Assembly (NCBI RefSeq): GCF_040371085.1
Contig: NZ_JAMBMT010000001.1
Location: forward strand, 930,001 to 994,000
Source of the DNA: Psychrobacter sp. AH5
GTDB taxonomy: Bacteria > Pseudomonadota > Gammaproteobacteria > Pseudomonadales > Moraxellaceae
Direction: 5' to 3'
DNA length: 64,000 bases
The notes below the pieces were generated by a model. The model did not search any database and had not been told where the DNA came from. It was given only the letters and a program-made list of their open reading frames with translations. The position numbers and the translations under genes were made by a program. Positions within the stretch are counted from its first letter, which is position 1, and every line of letters starts with the position of its first letter. Positions 1 through 7,736 of this stretch are shown piece by piece.

Positions 1-557
1 TTGTGACGATGCTCAAACTCTAAGGTGCTTTCGTCACCTAGTTGCTCAAACAACGGCAAGTACTGCTCATGAATAGCCAACGACTCAGAATGCATAAAAG
101 GCATAATCGTAAATCTGCGCCACTCCATTGGTAAGATTGCAAAGTAGGGTTGTTTGATGGCTTCTTGTGCCAACACTACCGCCATACCATCTTGCGAAAA
201 AGAGCGAGCATCACCGCGGCATAAATTACGTGAGAACTGATCTAGTACGATAATCTCAGCTAAGCGACCCGCTAAGTTAGTAATCGCGCTATTGTTATCA
301 GCTTGACTCTCTGTGCGTCGCCAAGAGGCACATTCGCCCTGCTTAGCCGCTTGCCAAATTTGGCCAAACTGCTCGCGTATACACTTATCAAAGTCATCGT
401 TTTTTTCGAACCAATACGGCTGATTGTCTTTATCGAACCAAAACTCCAACACCGCTCGAGCATCCGCATTTAGATGAGTCAGATCGATATCTTTAGCATT
501 AATTTGTGCTAAACCTGCTTTATTGACAGATTTGGAATAATCAGTAGAGAGTGACAT
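1..557 (-). CDS. DUF924 family protein (partial, C-terminus outside window)
   Basis: I read this directly from the reverse strand: an open frame begins at an ATG at 557 and runs off the window edge, giving the first 185 residues. The protein has 'VLEFWFDK' near residue 37, then 'WFEKNDDFD' and 'LDQFSRNL', then 'PFMHSESL'. These are the hallmarks of the DUF924 (YPO-type) helical repeat family, whose biochemical role is not known. The upstream SD is weak. It diverges from the nspC-like gene. The family call is confident; the function is unknown. Confidence 0.82.
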   Translation of the reverse strand, partial: MSLSTDYSKSVNKAGLAQINAKDIDLTHLNADARAVLEFWFDKDNQPYWFEKNDDFDKCIREQFGQIWQAAKQGECASWRRTESQADNNSAITNLAGRLAEIIVLDQFSRNLCRGDARSFSQDGMAVVLAQEAIKQPYFAILPMEWRRFTIMPFMHSESLAIHEQYLPLFEQLGDESTLEFEHRH

Positions 558-756
558 AAGCTATTCTATTGGTAGTGGATTCAGCCTACTATAACCAATT
601 TTTCTTTAGGCTCATAATGCTAAAATGTAGCCACAGTTAACCTTGCAAAATACAATATAATCCTTATTATCAGTCGCTACTAGTGCTAGAGCCAGTTTGG
701 TTTTATTAGCCGCATTTTATTCACCGTTCTTTTTTAATAGCTTTAGGTTGTCTTAT

Positions 757-2028
757 ATGAATGTCACAAATGCTTCAACATCTACTCCTAAAACGTCAGC
801 ATCACTGCCTGCTACGCCTTATTACTTATTGGATGAGGCAGCAATCGTTAGTAATATGCAAATTATTGCGCGGCTGTGTGAGTTATCAGGCGCCAAAGCT
901 TTATTGGCCTTAAAGTGTTTTGCGACTTGGGGTGTGTTTGAGGTTATGCGTCCTTATTTGCATGGCACGACTTCATCGTCGCTAAATGAGGTACGCTTAG
1001 GTTTTGAGACTTTTGCCAAAGGCGCTACTAATCATAAAGACGATAGCTTGAGTAATGATCAGGCAAATGATAAAAAGGAGACGCACGCTTATAGTGTGGC
1101 GTATAGTAGCGATGAGATTGCTGAGGTCTTAAACTATGCTGATAAGATTATTTTTAATTCAATCTCGCAGTTGAGCGCTTTTAAAGCGCAAGCTTTGGCA
1201 CAAAATACTCCTATCGGTCTGCGTCTAAATCCAAAAACCAGTAACTCCTCTTTTATTATTGCCGATCCAGCGCGTCCTTTTAGTCGTCTTGGTGAGCATG
1301 ACAAAGCCCGTATTGAGACCGTCATTGCTGATATCAGCGGGGTGATGATTCATAACAATTGTGAGAATGATAGTTTTGAGGCCTTTAGTGCTAGCTTAGC
1401 AGATATCGAAGCTAGATTTGGCGATATATTAGCTCAGCTTGAGTGGGTGAGCCTCGGCGGTGGTATTCATTTTATCGCGCCGGATTATCCGCTAGAGAAA
1501 TTAGCTCAGCGCTTAAAAGGTTTTAGTGAAAAGTACGGGGTACAGGTCTATCTAGAGCCAGGTGAAGCTAGTATTCATGGGGCAGGAACGCTGGTAACTA
1601 CCGTATTAGATACTCTACATAATCAAAAAAACATTGCTGTCGTTGATGCCTCTATTGAAGCGCACATGCTAGATTTACTGATTTATCAAGAGTCAGCGTC
1701 GATAGCGGCTATCAATGGCCATACTACTGAGATTATGCCAATAAAAAGCCAAGACAATGACCAATCTAAAGTGGCTAATGAGTCAGAGAATACTATCATT
1801 TGTGGTCGCTCTTGCCTTGCAGGTGATATCTTTGGTGAGTATTCACTAGCCCAGACTTTAGCTATTGGCGATACCGTTACCTTTGGTAATGCTGCTGGCT
1901 ATACCATGGTCAAAAAGAACTGGTTTAATGGCGTTAACATGCCAGCGATTGTGATTAAACGCTTAGATGGTAGTATTGAGATACAAAGAGAATTTGATTA
2001 TCAAGAGTTTAAGGCCAGCTTATCTTAA
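757..2028 (+). CDS. nspC: Carboxynorspermidine decarboxylase
   Basis: This is a PLP-dependent fold-III decarboxylase (alanine racemase/ornithine decarboxylase fold) that makes norspermidine or spermidine from the carboxylated precursor. The N-terminus reads 'TPYYLLDEAAI', the PLP lysine is in 'ALLALKCFATWG' (about residue 53), the phosphate loop region is 'EPGEASIHGAG', and the active-site Cys is in 'CGRSCLAGD'. I chose the ATG at 757 rather than the in-frame GTG at 697 because homologues begin close to the 'TPYY' motif. At 423 residues it is longer than usual, partly from a polar insert near residues 105-125 and another near 345. Its pathway partner lies just downstream, but a terminator-like hairpin separates the two. 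Confidence 0.9.
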   Translation: MNVTNASTSTPKTSASLPATPYYLLDEAAIVSNMQIIARLCELSGAKALLALKCFATWGVFEVMRPYLHGTTSSSLNEVRLGFETFAKGATNHKDDSLSNDQANDKKETHAYSVAYSSDEIAEVLNYADKIIFNSISQLSAFKAQALAQNTPIGLRLNPKTSNSSFIIADPARPFSRLGEHDKARIETVIADISGVMIHNNCENDSFEAFSASLADIEARFGDILAQLEWVSLGGGIHFIAPDYPLEKLAQRLKGFSEKYGVQVYLEPGEASIHGAGTLVTTVLDTLHNQKNIAVVDASIEAHMLDLLIYQESASIAAINGHTTEIMPIKSQDNDQSKVANESENTIICGRSCLAGDIFGEYSLAQTLAIGDTVTFGNAAGYTMVKKNWFNGVNMPAIVIKRLDGSIEIQREFDYQEFKASLS

Positions 2029-2038
2029 TCATTAGTAT

Positions 2039-2080
2039 AGCTATCGGCAAACCTTAGTTCTGCCGTGTATAGCTGTTTTA
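2039..2080 (+). terminator. Terminator-like hairpin after nspC
   Basis: The arms AGCTAT+CGGCA (2039-2049) and TGCCG+ATAGCT (2061-2074) pair with a 3-nt bulge and are followed by GTTTTATT. It lies 11 bases past the nspC stop, so the two polyamine genes probably have separate transcripts. Confidence 0.55.
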
Positions 2081-2120
2081 TTGAGATGCTATTTTTGCCA
2101 AAAAGAAGATAAAAAATTGT

Positions 2121-2126
2121 TATAAT
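2121..2126 (+). promoter_or_regulatory. -10 box for the carboxynorspermidine synthase gene
   Basis: A perfect TATAAT is present. TTGCCA at 2095-2100 resembles a -35 box but the spacer would be 20 bp, which is long. The predicted start leaves a leader of about 150 nt before the TTG start codon. Confidence 0.5.
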
Positions 2127-2136
2127 TGCCCCGGAT

Positions 2137-2162
2137 AAAATATCGAGGCATAACGATATTTT
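2137..2162. promoter_or_regulatory. Perfect 9-bp inverted repeat in leader
   Basis: AAAATATCG (2137-2145) and CGATATTTT (2154-2162) are exact inverted copies around an 8-nt spacer. The repeat lies at about +4 to +30 of the predicted transcript, a position suited to a repressor operator or an early RNA hairpin. Confidence 0.5.
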
Positions 2163-2284
2163 GTTTGACGGGTGCGTGGGTTTTCCTCGGTCTTCCTTTT
2201 TAATTCACGCATATCATTCACTCGTTGCTGTTTCGATTGACCTTTATCATAGGCAACGGCAGTAACACAAAGGAGGATTGTTCT

Positions 2285-3556
2285 TTGAACATAAGTCAAA
2301 CTAACTTAGCTAAAAAAGATGTGCTTATCATCGGTGCAGGCGGTGTGGCGCAAGTCGTCGCGCATAAATGTGCTATGCATAACGATGTGCTTGGTGCGAT
2401 TCATATTGCTTCACGTACTTTAGATAAATGCCAAGCTATCGCTCAAAGTGTAGAAGAAAAAGGCAGTTTTAAGCAGCCAGCGACGCTGCATACGCATCAA
2501 ATTGATGCACTAGATATTCAAGCACTGATCGCTTTGATTGAAAAGACGGGCATTCAAATCGTTATTAATGTAGGCTCACCTTTTGTCAATATGAGCGTAC
2601 TAGAAGCGTGTATTGAGACTGGCGCCGCTTATATTGATACCGCTATCCATGAAGATCCGCGTAAGATTTGTGAGACGCCGCCGTGGTATAACAACTACGA
2701 GTGGCAGCGCCGTGAGCGCTGTGCCGAGCAGGGCATTACCGCTATTTTAGGCGCAGGGTTCGATCCTGGTATGGTCAACGCCTATGCGCGTATCGGCTAT
2801 GACATGATGGATAAAGGCTCGGTCACTGATATTGATATTATCGATATCAATGCTGGCAGCCACGGCAAATACTTCGCTACTAATTTTGATCCTGAGATTA
2901 ATTTTCGCGAGTTTACCGGAACCGTTTATTCATGGCAGGATAGCAAGTGGCAGTCGAATAAAATGTTTGAGGTTAAGCGTAACGATGATCTGCCAGTCGT
3001 TGGTGTACAAAACAGCTATCTTAGCGGTCATGATGAGATTCACTCGCTATCGGCTAATTTGGATGTGCCAAACATTCGTTTTTGGATGGGCTTTGGTGAG
3101 CACTATATCAATGTCTTCACAGTACTTCAAAGCTTAGGATTGTTATCCGAGCAGCCTGTCACTACCGCTGAGGGCTTAGAAGTAGTGCCTTTAAAAGTGG
3201 TGAAAGCGGTACTGCCTGATCCAAGCTCACTTGCGCCAGATTATACCGGCAAGACTTGTATTGGTGATAAGATCAAAGGCAAGATAGACGGCGTTGATAG
3301 TGAGGTATTTATCTATAATATCTCTGATCATAAAGAAGCTTATGAGGCAATGGGTAGTCAAGGTATCTCCTATACGGCAGGCGTACCACCCGTCGCTGCC
3401 GCTATGCTAGTGGCGACTGGCGAGTGGGATGCCGGCAAGATGGTCAACGTTGAAGAGCTAGATGCCAAGCCCTTTATTAATCTGCTAAATAAGATTGGTC
3501 TGCCGACTCGTATTCAAGATGCTGATGGGGATAGGGCGCTTGAGTTTGATAACTAA
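2285..3556 (+). CDS. Carboxynorspermidine synthase (saccharopine dehydrogenase family)
   Basis: This NAD(P)H-dependent enzyme condenses aspartate semialdehyde with a diamine and supplies the substrate for the upstream decarboxylase. The Rossmann signature 'VLIIGAGGVAQVVAH' lies at about residues 12-26, followed by 'INVGSPF', 'YIDTAIHEDP' and 'GAGFDPGMVNAYA', all typical of the LYS1-like CANSDH group. I place the start at the TTG at 2285 because a near-perfect SD (AAAGGAGG, 2269-2276) is 8 nt upstream and family members begin just before the Rossmann motif; there is no better ATG. This gives 423 residues. The pair with nspC implies norspermidine/spermidine synthesis by the alternative pathway. 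The precise diamine cannot be told from sequence. Confidence 0.9.
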   Translation: MNISQTNLAKKDVLIIGAGGVAQVVAHKCAMHNDVLGAIHIASRTLDKCQAIAQSVEEKGSFKQPATLHTHQIDALDIQALIALIEKTGIQIVINVGSPFVNMSVLEACIETGAAYIDTAIHEDPRKICETPPWYNNYEWQRRERCAEQGITAILGAGFDPGMVNAYARIGYDMMDKGSVTDIDIIDINAGSHGKYFATNFDPEINFREFTGTVYSWQDSKWQSNKMFEVKRNDDLPVVGVQNSYLSGHDEIHSLSANLDVPNIRFWMGFGEHYINVFTVLQSLGLLSEQPVTTAEGLEVVPLKVVKAVLPDPSSLAPDYTGKTCIGDKIKGKIDGVDSEVFIYNISDHKEAYEAMGSQGISYTAGVPPVAAAMLVATGEWDAGKMVNVEELDAKPFINLLNKIGLPTRIQDADGDRALEFDN

Positions 3557-3576
3557 TTTGCAAATTTGATTTAACC

Positions 3577-3607
3577 AAAAGCTTATCTTATTAGATAAGC
3601 TTTTTTT
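3577..3607 (+). terminator. Intrinsic terminator after carboxynorspermidine synthase
   Basis: AAAGCTTATCT pairs with AGATAAGC plus the T-run, with a 4-nt loop and a 7-T tail. It lies 20 bases after the stop codon. Confidence 0.85.
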
Positions 3608-3672
3608 GACTCTATTATCCGCTAAAGGGTATATTTAAATTTATTAGTTGTGGTTTTTACAAGGCTTTAGAT

Positions 3673-3879
3673 ATGGCAAAAGTATTAATAATAATAGGTG
3701 TGGTATTCGTCCTTATAGGGCTAGCTTGGCTTGTATTTCCAGCTCTTTTTAACTGGATAGGAAACCTACCAGGAGATATCAAGTACCGCTCAGGCAATAC
3801 CAAAATATACTTTCCAGTAGTCAGTATGATTGTAGTAAGTATAGTGGCGACTATAGTGCTTAATCTATTCAACCGTTAA
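3673..3879 (+). CDS. DUF2905 small membrane protein
   Basis: This is a 68-residue protein with two predicted membrane helices (about residues 3-25 and 46-66). The conserved loop 'NWIGNLPGDIKYRSGNTKIY' between them is the DUF2905 signature. The start ATG follows an AAGG SD. Function is unknown. It stands alone between a terminator and the GMC oxidoreductase gene, with no operon partner. The reverse-strand ORF over it is a shadow. Confidence 0.82.
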   Translation: MAKVLIIIGVVFVLIGLAWLVFPALFNWIGNLPGDIKYRSGNTKIYFPVVSMIVVSIVATIVLNLFNR

Positions 3880-3987
3880 GATAGCCTTATAGTTTAGCTA
3901 AATGCTAAGCTAATTTTATCCATATTTTCTATTAATTTTATCTCATAGAGCAAAAGCAGATAAAAACTCTGCTATAGTTAAAGGCTA

Positions 3988-4011
3988 GTATCAAGTTATC
4001 TAAATTGATAC
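3988..4011. promoter_or_regulatory. Inverted repeat upstream of GMC dehydrogenase
   Basis: GTATCAA (3988-3994) and TTGATAC (4005-4011) are exact inverted copies with a 10-nt spacer, 27 bases before the gene start. This could be an operator; no regulator gene is next to it. Confidence 0.35.
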
Positions 4012-4038
4012 CCCTCATAAGCAAGGAGCGCTTTATTC

Positions 4039-5715
4039 ATGGAATTTGACTACGTAATTATTGGTGGCGGCTCATCCGGCTGCGTGATGGCAAGTCGTTT
4101 ATCTCAAGATCCTACCCTTTCAGTATGCCTACTAGAGTTCGGCGGCGACGGCAAAGATTTGGCGGTACGCGTGCCAGCGGGTGTCATTATGATGATGCGA
4201 GATAAGCCTGTAAAAATCAATAACTGGGCTTTTAATACCGTACCGCAAACCCATCTTAATAATCGAATTGGCTATCAGCCGCGCGGACAGTGTTTGGGCG
4301 GCTCATCCGCTATCAATGCCATGGTCTATACTCGCGGCAGTGCCAAAGATTACAATCGCTGGGCAGAGAATGGCTGTGAAGGTTGGGGTTATGAAGATAT
4401 GCTGCCGTTTTTTAAAAAGGCGGAGAATAATATCCACGGCGGCGATGAATATCACGGCGATTCAGGTCCACTGCATGTCTCAGAGCTTCTAAGTCCGCGT
4501 CCTATCTCCAAAGCTTTCGTTGATGCCTGCATCGCTAATGGGCTTGACGCTAATAACGACTTTAATGGCACCAAGCAAGATGGCGCTGGTCTCTACCAAG
4601 TGACGCATTTTCATGGCGAAAAACAAGGTCAACGCTGTTCAGCGGCCGCCGCTTATCTGCATCCAGTTGAAGACCGTCCGAACCTAACCATTATCACCGC
4701 TGCGATGGTCTCAAAAGTCATCATCAAGGACAAACGTGCAACGGCTGTTGCTTACGTCAAGCACGGTGAAGAGTATACCGTCAGCGCTTTAGAAGAAGTG
4801 CTGTTATGCGCAGGCGCATTCGGCTCGCCAAAGACGCTGATGCTATCGGGTATTGGTCCAAAAGCGCATTTAGAGGAGCATGGTATTGAAGTCATTCAAG
4901 ACTCTCCAAATGTTGGTGGTAACTTGCAAGATCACTTGGATGTTGTATTTGATTATAAGGTCAATACCAAAGATATTATCGGTATTGGGCTGGGTACGGT
5001 AAGCCAGATGATGTCCGCTTTGGGACAATGGAAAAAAGATGGCACTGGCATACTATCGACCAACTATGCCGAGGGCGGCGCTTTTTATAGTGCAACGGAT
5101 AAGACGCCAAAAGACTGGCCAGATACTCAGCTGCATTTTGTAATCTCTCGAGTCATCAATCATGGTCGTGAGCTCAAATGGGGCTATGGCGTCTCAGTGC
5201 ATAGCTGCTATTTGCGTCCTGAGAGCCGTGGTACGGTTAGACTTGCCTCTACTGATCCTAGCGCTGCGCCGCTTATCGATCCCAATTACTTGTCTAACGA
5301 GAAAGATATAGAGTTTATGGTTGCAGGGGCTGAACGTGCGCGCGCTATTATGTCGGAGGCACCGCTGGCCAAATTTATCACCGAAGATTACGCCGCTCCC
5401 TATATCGAAAAAGACGGTATGATTGGCTATATTCGTAATAAATCCGATACTATTTATCATCCTGTCGGCACTTGCCGGATGGGCTCTGATGAGCTATCGG
5501 TCGTCGATACTGATCTAAAGGTAAGAGGAATTGAGAGCTTACGCGTGATTGATGCGTCAATCATGCCAACGCTTATTAGTGCTAATACCAATGCGCCAAC
5601 TATCGCTATCGCTGAAAAGATAGCTGAACAAATGATGTCTGAGCGTGCTGCTAGTCAAGAAGTACGAACACAGATTAATAACTATGCCAAAGCTGAGCAT
5701 GTAGCTCGTGTTTAA
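4039..5715 (+). CDS. GMC family FAD-dependent alcohol dehydrogenase
   Basis: This 558-residue flavoprotein oxidises an alcohol to an aldehyde. The FAD-binding motif 'YVIIGGGSSGCVMASRL' is at residues 5-21. GMC signature 1 follows ('PRGQCLGGSSAINAMVYTRG'), then signature 2 ('GAFGSPKTLMLSGIGP'), and the catalytic His is in 'YHPVGTCRMG' near residue 474 with the Asn-containing 'ISANTNAPTIAIAEK' after it. It resembles choline dehydrogenase BetA and the membrane alcohol dehydrogenase AlkJ. No betB, betI or betT lies nearby, so an AlkJ-type role is as likely as a choline role. An SD (AAGGAG) precedes the ATG. It ends at a strong palindromic terminator. Confidence 0.88.
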   Translation: MEFDYVIIGGGSSGCVMASRLSQDPTLSVCLLEFGGDGKDLAVRVPAGVIMMMRDKPVKINNWAFNTVPQTHLNNRIGYQPRGQCLGGSSAINAMVYTRGSAKDYNRWAENGCEGWGYEDMLPFFKKAENNIHGGDEYHGDSGPLHVSELLSPRPISKAFVDACIANGLDANNDFNGTKQDGAGLYQVTHFHGEKQGQRCSAAAAYLHPVEDRPNLTIITAAMVSKVIIKDKRATAVAYVKHGEEYTVSALEEVLLCAGAFGSPKTLMLSGIGPKAHLEEHGIEVIQDSPNVGGNLQDHLDVVFDYKVNTKDIIGIGLGTVSQMMSALGQWKKDGTGILSTNYAEGGAFYSATDKTPKDWPDTQLHFVISRVINHGRELKWGYGVSVHSCYLRPESRGTVRLASTDPSAAPLIDPNYLSNEKDIEFMVAGAERARAIMSEAPLAKFITEDYAAPYIEKDGMIGYIRNKSDTIYHPVGTCRMGSDELSVVDTDLKVRGIESLRVIDASIMPTLISANTNAPTIAIAEKIAEQMMSERAASQEVRTQINNYAKAEHVARV

Positions 5716-5761
5716 TGCACAGCGGTGAGAGCAGTCTATAGACTTTGAGTATTTCCCATAA

Positions 5762-5793
5762 AACCAGCCAGATATTGCAATATCTGGCTGGTT
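5762..5793. terminator. Bidirectional terminator between GMC dehydrogenase and bioY
   Basis: A perfect 32-nt palindrome has arms AACCAGCCAGATATTG and its complement with no spacer. It lies between convergent genes; T-rich stretches flank it on both strands. Confidence 0.8.
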
Positions 5794-5857
5794 AGTTTTG
5801 ACTGTTTAAAGAACCAATTAAAGCTAATGTTATTGAACTATTAGTCAGTCCTTTAAA

Positions 5858-6421
5858 CTATAGCTTTGAAAAGAATTTATGAGTTGGCACTACCAAGCCT
5901 GCTGCCAATACTGCTTTGACAATACCGCCAAGGATAAACGGATATAAGCCAAACTGTAAAACGCTTCCTTTAGGCACAAAGAATGACAGATGAATTAGAC
6001 CAAACACAAATACCGTCGCAGTCGCTACCAGTGCAACGACAGTGCTCATAAAGTAACTTTTTAAAACGCCTTTATCGCTGAAGTAACCCAAGATAGCAAC
6101 AGAGGCGATAAAGCCATATAGATAACCGCCAGTAGGACCGAAAAAGGCGGCGAGACCTGCTGAACCGGTAGCAAAGACTGGTAGACCCATCGCGCCTTGC
6201 GCCAAATATAATAGTACCGCTGAGACACCTGCTTTTCTACCTAATGCCAAACCCACTACCGTGACGGCTAGAGTTTGTCCAGTGATGGGCACCGGATACA
6301 TAGGCACTGAGATTTGCGCAAATAAGGCAATCATTAGTGAGCCAAAAACAACCTTGATAAAAAAAGCAGCCTGCTCATTACTCATAAACCACTGTTTGGT
6401 GGAAGCTAAGACAGTTGACAT
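5858..6421 (-). CDS. bioY: Biotin transporter BioY
   Basis: This is the substrate-binding S component of an ECF-type biotin transporter, 187 residues with about six membrane helices. Family signatures visible are 'ISVPMYPVPITGQTLAV' near residues 38-54 and 'PTGGYLYGFIASVAILGYFSD' near 95-115, with 'LYLAQGAMGLPVF' between. No ECF ATPase genes (bioM, bioN) are adjacent, so it may work alone or with a shared module. The start ATG has AAGGA upstream. It diverges from a BPL_N-domain gene, which suggests a shared biotin-related context. Confidence 0.92.
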   Translation of the reverse strand: MSTVLASTKQWFMSNEQAAFFIKVVFGSLMIALFAQISVPMYPVPITGQTLAVTVVGLALGRKAGVSAVLLYLAQGAMGLPVFATGSAGLAAFFGPTGGYLYGFIASVAILGYFSDKGVLKSYFMSTVVALVATATVFVFGLIHLSFFVPKGSVLQFGLYPFILGGIVKAVLAAGLVVPTHKFFSKL

Positions 6422-6544
6422 AAAAATCCTTATTATTCATTTATGGTTATTGTTTATAGTGTACGCCTGTTAACTGAAATTCAAAGTATACTATTGCTGA
6501 TAAATTTTCAACTGATATTTAAAAGTTATATGGATAGCAATTTT

Positions 6545-7366
6545 ATGACAAATAATAGCCTCACTATTTGGATTTATGCAGATGAAGGTACTAGCGAGCT
6601 TAGCGTAAAATCAGCACTAGTGACCATGAAAAATAAGCTACCCATAGGTTTGGCTAATAGTGTGCAAACCATATCTAGCCAAGACATCATTAATAATAAG
6701 CTTAGCGGCTTAAATGGCATTGGCATTTTAGTTATGCCAGGCGGTGCTGACCTGCCTTACTGTCAAAAGCTCAATGGGCTAGGCAATGCTATTATCCGTG
6801 AGTTTATTAGCAAAGGAAATATTTATATCGGTATCTGCGCAGGCGGTTATTACGGCGCGCGCGATATTGAATTTATAGGGCGAAGTTATGAGAATGGTAA
6901 TAGCGAAAAATATGAAATCAATGGGCCGCGTGAGCTTGCTTTTTTCTCAGGTACAGCTATCGGTAGTATAGCTAAGCTTACTAATGGGCGGCTCTATGAT
7001 GAGACTGCCACTTCTAAAGCCTTAGTCACTCTAGATTATGAAAATGCAGAACAAGACAAGGTTTATTATCACGGCGGCGCTTATTTTGTAGGAGATAAAG
7101 ATGTGGAGTTTAAGGTTGTAGCAACTTATAGCGATGGCAAAAATGCGGTGGTGAGTGGTAACTTTGGAAAAGGTAAATATTTACTCTCAGGCGTGCATTT
7201 TGAGTTGTGTGCTGATGTTTATGAGAGCTATGCTGTTGAATCGGCGAATGAATCGGATATGGAAAAAGAGCAAACTTTATTATCAGCTGTTAGCCATAAA
7301 GATTATGGAGCGCTTGTTTATCAGGAGATTTCAGGGATGATAGAGGCTTCTTATAAGAGTGCATAA
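6545..7366 (+). CDS. Stand-alone BPL_N (biotin-protein-ligase N-terminal) domain protein
   Basis: This is a glutamine-amidotransferase-like protein. 'LTIWIYADEGTSE' begins the domain, 'GILVMPGGADLPYCQKLNG' follows near residue 60, and the nucleophile-elbow-like 'IYIGICAGGYYGA' carries a Cys near residue 97, then 'YYHGGAYF' and 'GKYLLSGVHFELCA'. In eukaryotes this domain is the N-terminal part of biotin-protein ligase; stand-alone bacterial versions have no settled function. The ligase catalytic domain is absent. The ATG at 6545 follows a GGAT; an ATG at 6530 is the alternative, and the longer frame from 6443 is unlikely. It diverges from bioY. Confidence 0.8.
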   Translation: MTNNSLTIWIYADEGTSELSVKSALVTMKNKLPIGLANSVQTISSQDIINNKLSGLNGIGILVMPGGADLPYCQKLNGLGNAIIREFISKGNIYIGICAGGYYGARDIEFIGRSYENGNSEKYEINGPRELAFFSGTAIGSIAKLTNGRLYDETATSKALVTLDYENAEQDKVYYHGGAYFVGDKDVEFKVVATYSDGKNAVVSGNFGKGKYLLSGVHFELCADVYESYAVESANESDMEKEQTLLSAVSHKDYGALVYQEISGMIEASYKSA

Positions 7367-7649
7367 ATTTAGCTGGTGTAGGATAGGTTAGCGTAACCCG
7401 CCTGATTAAAAATTAAATTGAGTGACTGAAAAACTAGATATTTAAAGTAGCGTTCCGTCCCACTGGAGGGTGTTTATATTAAACCTAATATAGGTTATCT
7501 ATACTGCTATAACTTATATAATCACCCTGTTTTTGTAAGACACTAATAGGATAATTATATAGGGAATAACTAAGTTCATTAAACATTTTTTGAATACTCT
7601 ACAGCCATAGTTTTCGCTTCTATCGACTAAGAAATAGTAAGAATAATGT

Positions 7650-7655
7650 TATAAT
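7650..7655 (+). promoter_or_regulatory. -10 box for ppk2
   Basis: A perfect TATAAT lies 81 bases before the ppk2 start. The -35 region is not recognisable, so an activator or a relaxed promoter may be involved. Confidence 0.45.
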
Positions 7656-7692
7656 CCCTACAAGAATAAAGGATTTAAACTTACTAAAACCC

Positions 7693-7721
7693 AATGCCGA
7701 TTAGCACAACTGATCGGCATT
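7693..7721 (+). promoter_or_regulatory. Leader hairpin next to the ppk2 ribosome binding site
   Basis: AATGCCGAT (7693-7701) and ATCGGCATT (7713-7721) are perfect 9-bp arms with an 11-nt loop. The SD GAGG starts 3-4 bases after the stem. There is no T-run, so it is not a terminator. It could affect translation or mRNA stability. Confidence 0.5.
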
Positions 7722-7736
7722 ATTGAGGAGCAAGAT

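Larger units (their letters stand above)
7367..7736. other. 370-bp intergenic region before ppk2
   Basis: It holds a small hairpin GGTTA-GCG-TAACC (7387-7399) that resembles short dispersed repeats, a TATAAT at 7650-7655 with no clear -35, and the leader hairpin at 7693-7721. No ORF or RNA gene was recognised. Confidence 0.5.

Noticed and set aside
697-756. N-terminal extension of the nspC frame from a GTG
   Set aside because: The 20 extra residues are hydrophobic and unlike any homologue; the enzyme fold starts close to the ATG at 757.
6443-6544. Longer start for the BPL_N gene
   Set aside because: It would begin inside the shared promoter region with bioY, without an SD, and adds residues outside the domain.
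6422-6544. BirA operator between bioY and the BPL_N gene
   Set aside because: TTGTTTAT and CTGTTAACT resemble half-sites, but no inverted pair with the expected spacing is present.
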